Assembly (NCBI GenBank): GCA_049999725.1
Contig: JBNGIS010017991.1
Location: 1 to 51,674 of the forward strand
Direction: 5' to 3'
Origin: Haplomitrium mnioides
Taxonomy: Eukaryota; Marchantiophyta; Haplomitriopsida; Calobryales
DNA: 51,674 nt
Shown here: piece after piece, positions 46,857 to 51,674 of the stretch
Numbering within the stretch: the first letter of the stretch is position 1
How the letters are laid out: each line of letters opens with the position of its first letter
Position numbers and translations under genes: made by a program
The notes under the pieces: generated by a model
What the model was told of the DNA's origin: nothing
Seen by the model: only the letters and a program-made list of their open reading frames with translations
Database searches by the model: none

Positions 46857-47029
46857 GTTTATGTTTTCCAAATTTTTATTTTCCAAAGTTTCATCTTGTT
46901 GCTCTATCAATCTATTTCAAGTCTTTTCATCACGATTTAGTTTGGTGGGCTTAAGAATAGTTTGACTCATATGATAATCTAAGAATGGTTTGAAGTCAAT
47001 TGCAAATCTAAAGATGATTTGGAGTCTTT

Positions 47030-47360
47030 GCGCATTGTTTAGTGTCATTACGCATTAAGGCTATCTAGTTCTAATTCAAATTCCCTACGTGCATAAGCTC
47101 TCAGGTTATTGTTTAGAGTCCCTTCACTCATAAGCCAAAGGGTTCTTGTTCAATGTCTATGCTTCCATAGGCTGTAGGGTTCTTGTTTAGAATCTTGGCT
47201 TGCAGTAGCTCTAAGGTTCTAGTCCAAAGTCCATGCATGCATAGCTTCATTGTTCTTGTTTAGAGTCTGAGCACATACAAGATTTAGGATTCTTGTTCGG
47301 AGTCGATGCGTGCATAGGCTTTACGGTTCTGGTTTGGAGTCTATGTTTGCATAGGATTTG
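47030..47360. repeat. Long-period array variant downstream of copy D
   Basis: Units of roughly 45 nt combine a TATGCGTGCATAGG-like core with GGTTCTTGTTTAGAGTC, recurring about six times with heavy divergence. The core resembles the intron arrays, but the linker is a third, different sequence. Confidence 0.6.
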
Positions 47361-47599
47361 TTAGCTATGATGCTTAAAGTCAGGATAAAAGTCCTTACTC
47401 GACGGGACATTTATGTTTTCTTGTAATTTTTTTCCACTAAAAGATATATGTTTTATTTTATTTTTGATGAATTTAGTTTATTCACAATAATGTGAAGTTT
47501 TTATAAAATATTTGAATAACCAAAATGCTTGTTTTGCAAGGTATTTTCTACAAAAAAAAAATGTTTGAAATATAATCTCAATGTAAAATATGCATTTTT
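47361..47599. other. AT-rich spacer
   Basis: No gene or clear structure is seen. Confidence 0.4.
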
Positions 47600-47755
47600 G
47601 GTTTATAAAAAACGATTCTCTTTTCGAAAAAAAGATTTCAAACGTAAATTTGATGTTTTTATTGCAAAATCACCAAAAAAAAAGTTTTCGACTACCAAGT
47701 GAAACAAGAACTTAGTAGCAGTTCCTGGTTTAAAGTAGCGGAAGTTGCATGGACT
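47600..47755 (-). repeat. Repeat R3, inverted relative to R1 and R2
   Basis: The reverse complement contains CCGCTACTTTAAACCAGGAA and GGTGATTTTGCAATAAAAAC, matching in order the R2 block at 51495-51600. With R2 it brackets fragment F2c in inverted orientation. Confidence 0.6.
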
Positions 47756-48439
47756 CTACTACAAAACTTTAATTCTATATTCAACATATTTTTTGTTGTC
47801 GAGTGCTCACATATTGAACTCAAATTTCTATGCGCGGATAGACTTTGGTGTAGAAGTTAAAGCCTTCTACACGTACCAACTCTAATATGCAACCCTCAAC
47901 CTTCTACATACAAAGACTGTCTTGTAGAACTTAGATTCTACACCGCTCAAAGACTCTCTTGTAGAACTCAAAACCTTTTTGTTTGGGAGACTCTAGTCCA
48001 ACACTTGGAGATGGTGCATGTTTAAGACTCTGAAGTAAATCTCTAAAGCCATTAGCCTTTTTGATGTTGAACTGTGACTCCTTTTCGTATATGAATCTCT
48101 AAATTATAAAATATTTTGAATTACTGAATCCTTCGCAAAAATTCCCACTTCAACCTTTACGCACATAGATTTTGAACTACAAAAGAAAGCTTCTTTCTTG
48201 CTTGAACTTGAAAACAAAAATCTGAAATCCATACAATGGTTCATTTTCTTAGTTATTGTGTCTTGGGAATCCAAACTCATTTTCCTGAAAACTGGTCCTC
48301 TTCGGTTCTTTCCTCATGTTTTCTATTTTGTTTTCCAAAATAAGTTTTTAGAAGCACCATGTCTATGCGTATATAGAGTTTGTACATTTTTGGTTTTGTT
48401 AACTTTTTTCTCAAACAAGGTTTAAATAAAAAGAAAACC
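47756..48439. other. Spacer, no supported gene
   Basis: Contains several short words around CTTCTACA and AGACTCT. No coding sequence could be supported. Confidence 0.4.
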
Positions 48440-50912
48440 ATAGCAATTGGAGTTGTCAGGATAGACACTATACTTGCATAAGGTCTGCTACTTTAGTTTG
48501 AATCCAAAGTACATCGAGAGTCAAATAAAGTGATGAAATTGTTGTGATTATTGGTTGTGACTTTAGGTTTACATTGGATTTGCTATTGTTGCTTTCAATC
48601 CAAAGCCCAACCCTAGATAAACAAGATAAGAAATCATTTATATTGTTTTTGACCATATGTAACATAGGTTTTGTTCTTGTTTCTTTCAATTCCAATCGTG
48701 ACAACAGTCAAACATAGGTAAGATATTGATATCATTGTTTTTTATCATATGCGCGCATAGAACTAGCTATTTTTTTTTTAAGCCTATGCATGTACAGGAT
48801 CAATTATTGTTTCTTTAAACTCTATGTAACTATAGAGTTGATGGTAGCATTGAAATTGAAGTTCTAGTTTGTGAGCCCAATGGCACAAATCTTGTTTTTC
48901 TACTCTCTAAACTCTTGCATATTTTTAAGTCAAAGAAAAGTTAGCGGTCTTTGTTTCTTTAAGACCACTTAGTTATTGTGAATGTTATTCTAATTCTCCT
49001 ATATTTAAATAGTACAAACTAGACTTTAATCTTTTGTTTTTTTTATTTTTCGCCGCTTCTAATCCATATATCTGTTAAAGTTGCTTTGAATACTTTTTGT
49101 GTCTTAAGTTATCTTTTGAAATTTGGGACATTAAGACATGTTTCACTGAACTATTTATATCTTTTTGGTGCTTTGGAATGATGCAATCAAATATAATTGC
49201 CAATTTTTTCTTCATCGTGACTAACAAATGAAAGAGAGAACAAAACTTGCAAACCATTAAAGAAAATGTTATATATACCAATGGTCAAAAATATTTGGGA
49301 GCTATGATTGATGGAATGGATCAAAAGAAAACATCCATTTTACACTAGTCTTCACCACCAAAAAACATTGATAAAGTTGTGTTTGGTGGGTGTTCATGTT
49401 GTTAGTGTATTAATATTCGATCATGCTCTTTCTTCAAGGGTCTTCTTAACTAACGGAAACTTGAGAAATGACTTGAATTTGACAGTTTTGTATTCAATAG
49501 AATATTATGTGACTTTGAAAGGCCGCTGTCTCCTACTTTGTATCTTTAGTTGGACAATACGACACGAGAGAATAATAATTCCATCTTATTTTGATATCTT
49601 AGTCTTCTTATTGCCAAGAATGTTTTCCAAAAAATCAAGGTGGGATTTCTTATACGTGGCTACACTCACAATGAAATTGATCAAACGTTCAACAGATTCT
49701 AGAAACATTTGAAACATGTCAAATCCTTCACAACTACGAGTCTTAGCAAAGCCTTCACGACTATAATTATCTTATAATCCTAAACCACAGGTAACTCTTT
49801 TGATGGAAACTGGGAATTTCAAATTGTTTTTGTAACAACCTTCCTCTCTGATTCAAAGGATACATGATATTGCATTTAATCAATAATTGAAGTTCAAGTT
49901 AAGTGATTTGAAGGCAAAGATTTAGAGCAAGAAATTTTCAACAGATGAATTTTGGCTACTTCCAAATGGTATTTATTAGCTCATGTATCTACGTGAAGTT
50001 GAGAGAGAAATTTTAAGTTCAATATTGATTCCTTTCAAGGCATATTTAAAATCAAACAATTTCAAAAGGAAGAAAGAGAAGTTGACCCAAAGAAAGTTGT
50101 CTTTGTAATAATGGAAGATAAAGTAAGAATTGCTATAAGTTCTTTACAGATTCTGATATTCAATGGTGAAATGACTTTTTCCTTGCCCAACAAGAGATTG
50201 CGGCTTACATTCTTGAAAAACAATGACAAGGACTTGAAGCAGAATTCACCTTTCCACCTTGACAGCCGGCAAATACTTGCAATGATTTTTAAAATGTTTT
50301 CTAAGTTCTCAATTTGATGCTCAACAATCACAAGAAGGTGTTCTAGTGGAACATACCCTTTCTACATGTTGAGCCATCTATGATGGAGCACCATGGTTGC
50401 AAGAAAGGATGGTTTCTCATAACACCAAATATGAGTACAAATTTAGCAACCTTTACGAGGTGAAAACCAAATTTTTTATTTGTGTTGTTGCATTACTCAA
50501 TCTAAAGGGTTGACCATTTTGGATTGCCAAAGTACTCAAAGTTTTGTCCTTTGATGAGGAAGAACCTCCCAACCTAAAACAAATACATGCTCAATGGTTT
50601 GCTTATGAGGTTGAGAATGGGTTAGCAGCAACAAAAGGGAAATGCAAAATCCAAGTTACATATTGATGTACTTGATTGAACAAAAATCACGATTGTGTCT
50701 TTTGATTTTCTTCTCACACAAAAAAAAACAATTGAGTAAACCTACTCTAGCTACCATTAAATCAAATCTGTTTGAGTATGAGAAGCAGAAAGCAATCAAT
50801 CCTAATATGTTTGAAAGAGATTCAATCAATGTTATTTAACATTGAGACACATTGTGTTAATCTTCATGAATCTTTTGAAACTGAATCCAAAGAAATTGAT
50901 TCGAGTGACTAA
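48440..50912 (+). pseudogene. DUF7869-like family, fragment F2c, most complete copy
   Basis: The upstream part (48440-49070) is probably intron or leader and matches 16478-15831 read in reverse. The core at about 49300-49790 shows D-G-M-D-Q-K-K, L-D-N-T-T-R-E-N-N-N, Y-L-S-L-L-I-A-K-N-V-F, I-K-V-G-F-L-I and Y-T-H-N-E-I-D across frame changes. The C-terminal part at about 50390-50912 shows P-F-W-I-A-K-V-L, T-L-A-T-I-K-S-N-L-F-E-Y and an acidic end before TAA. It is heavily interrupted. R-E-N-x-N and T-H-x-x-I-D are the residues that suggest DUF7869. No function is known to me. Confidence 0.5.
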
Positions 50913-51449
50913 AATCATTTAACAACCCCATTGTTTATTTTCTACTTTGAATCTAAATTGTAATTTTATTTTATTATTTTAGATAATACCTGAGAATGTT
51001 TTCAAGAATTTTCTTGAATTTATATGCCACCTTGAACTTTTTAGTGTAAAACATTCCAAGTTTATTTTTATCTTCTTTGAATGAAACCTAAACATTTACT
51101 CATAATTTTCATTTGGTTTCTGAAATATTTTTTGATCCAAAATATAATTATATTCTTTCCTTTTTTATTGTTTTCCAAAAGAGTTTAATGTTTTGGTATA
51201 GCTTAAGCATATGCCCAAATTGACTATTTAATCCTTTGCTTGCATGGACATTGACGTAAAACTTGAAACCTTTTATGTGCTTTGACTCGGATGGAGAGAT
51301 TTGTACCTTTTCTACTCTTAGATTCTAATTTAAAAAACCTGATCGTAAGAGAGCCTAGAGTTTGCTATGAGAAATAGAACCCTAGACATATCTAGAGTTG
51401 GATCTAGAAGTCTGAACCATATGCATGCATAGACTTTGATGCGCAAGCT
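50913..51449. other. AT-rich 3' flank of F2c, no gene seen
   Basis: No coding feature is supported. Isolated CATGCATGCATAG-like words appear from about 51420. Confidence 0.4.
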
Positions 51450-51674
51450 GAAACCTCATGTGTGCATAGACTCTATAGTGAAACTTTAAACAGCCGCTAC
51501 TTTGAACCAGGAACAGGCTACTCAGAACAGGAACTTTTCTTTTTTTTGGGAAAAATTGTGATTTTTCATATCAAAAAACATAAAAAACGAGGAAAATTTT
51601 GAAAAACAAAAAGTACATGAGTTTTTGGAGATTGTTTTTGGTCATTTCAGCAACTATAATAGAGCAAAAGTCAA
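51450..51674 (+). repeat. Repeat R2 at the right end of the window
   Basis: Directly repeats R1 (30966-31155). The shared stretch includes CTACTTTGAACCAGGAACAG and AAATTGTGATTTTTCATATC and continues to the window edge. Confidence 0.75.

Overview
The window looks like repeat-dense nuclear DNA of a land plant with a large, transposon-rich genome. A gymnosperm or fern seems more likely than a flowering plant, but the sequence does not settle this. The signs are AT-rich spacer, spliceosomal gt..ag introns, plant-type Ty3/Gypsy elements (one with a primer-binding site matching tRNA-Asp), TATA boxes and AATAAA signals. I see no intact conventional host gene, tRNA or rRNA. Nearly everything is mobile or mobile-derived, and almost every reading frame is broken. 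Four runs of N (three of 100, one of 400) are assembly gaps.

Layout. (1) 1-10801 holds three copies (A and B on +, C on -) of a four-exon gene family, here called the PM family. Conceptually the protein runs: N-terminal domain, Lys-rich linker, ParB/sulfiredoxin-like domain, then a beta-class (N4/N6 amino) DNA methyltransferase domain. Copy E (28043-30440) and the full-length copy D (42564-46823) belong to the same family. Introns 1 and 2 of these copies are packed with a 24-nt tandem repeat that is its own reverse complement. (2) 11790-16478, 40910-42115 and 48440-50912 carry fragments of a second family resembling DUF7869 proteins. The first fragment is split by a 3.2-kb insertion (12096-15330) flanked by ATATG on both sides, probably a solo LTR. 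(3) 16479-27353 is a decayed Ty3/Gypsy element with two LTRs of about 1.8 kb. (4) 33858-40724 is a second, less decayed Gypsy element. Its pol region carries a C5-cytosine methyltransferase domain between gag and reverse transcriptase, and its integrase ends in a PHD finger.

How it fits together. The most interesting content is two unrelated DNA-methylation functions on mobile DNA. One is a retrotransposon with a cytosine methyltransferase and a histone-reader-like PHD finger. The other is a multicopy ParB-like plus amino-methyltransferase gene whose introns hold dense palindromic arrays that could be its own targets. The last point is a hypothesis. Premature stops in all families are strongly biased to TAG at Gln (CAG) and Trp (TGG) positions, as expected from deamination of methylated CHG sites in silenced plant transposons. 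A conserved TAG shared by three PM copies leaves inheritance or readthrough open.

Limits. All domain calls come from reading motifs by eye. No database search was possible. Boundaries described as approximate are accurate to tens of bases.
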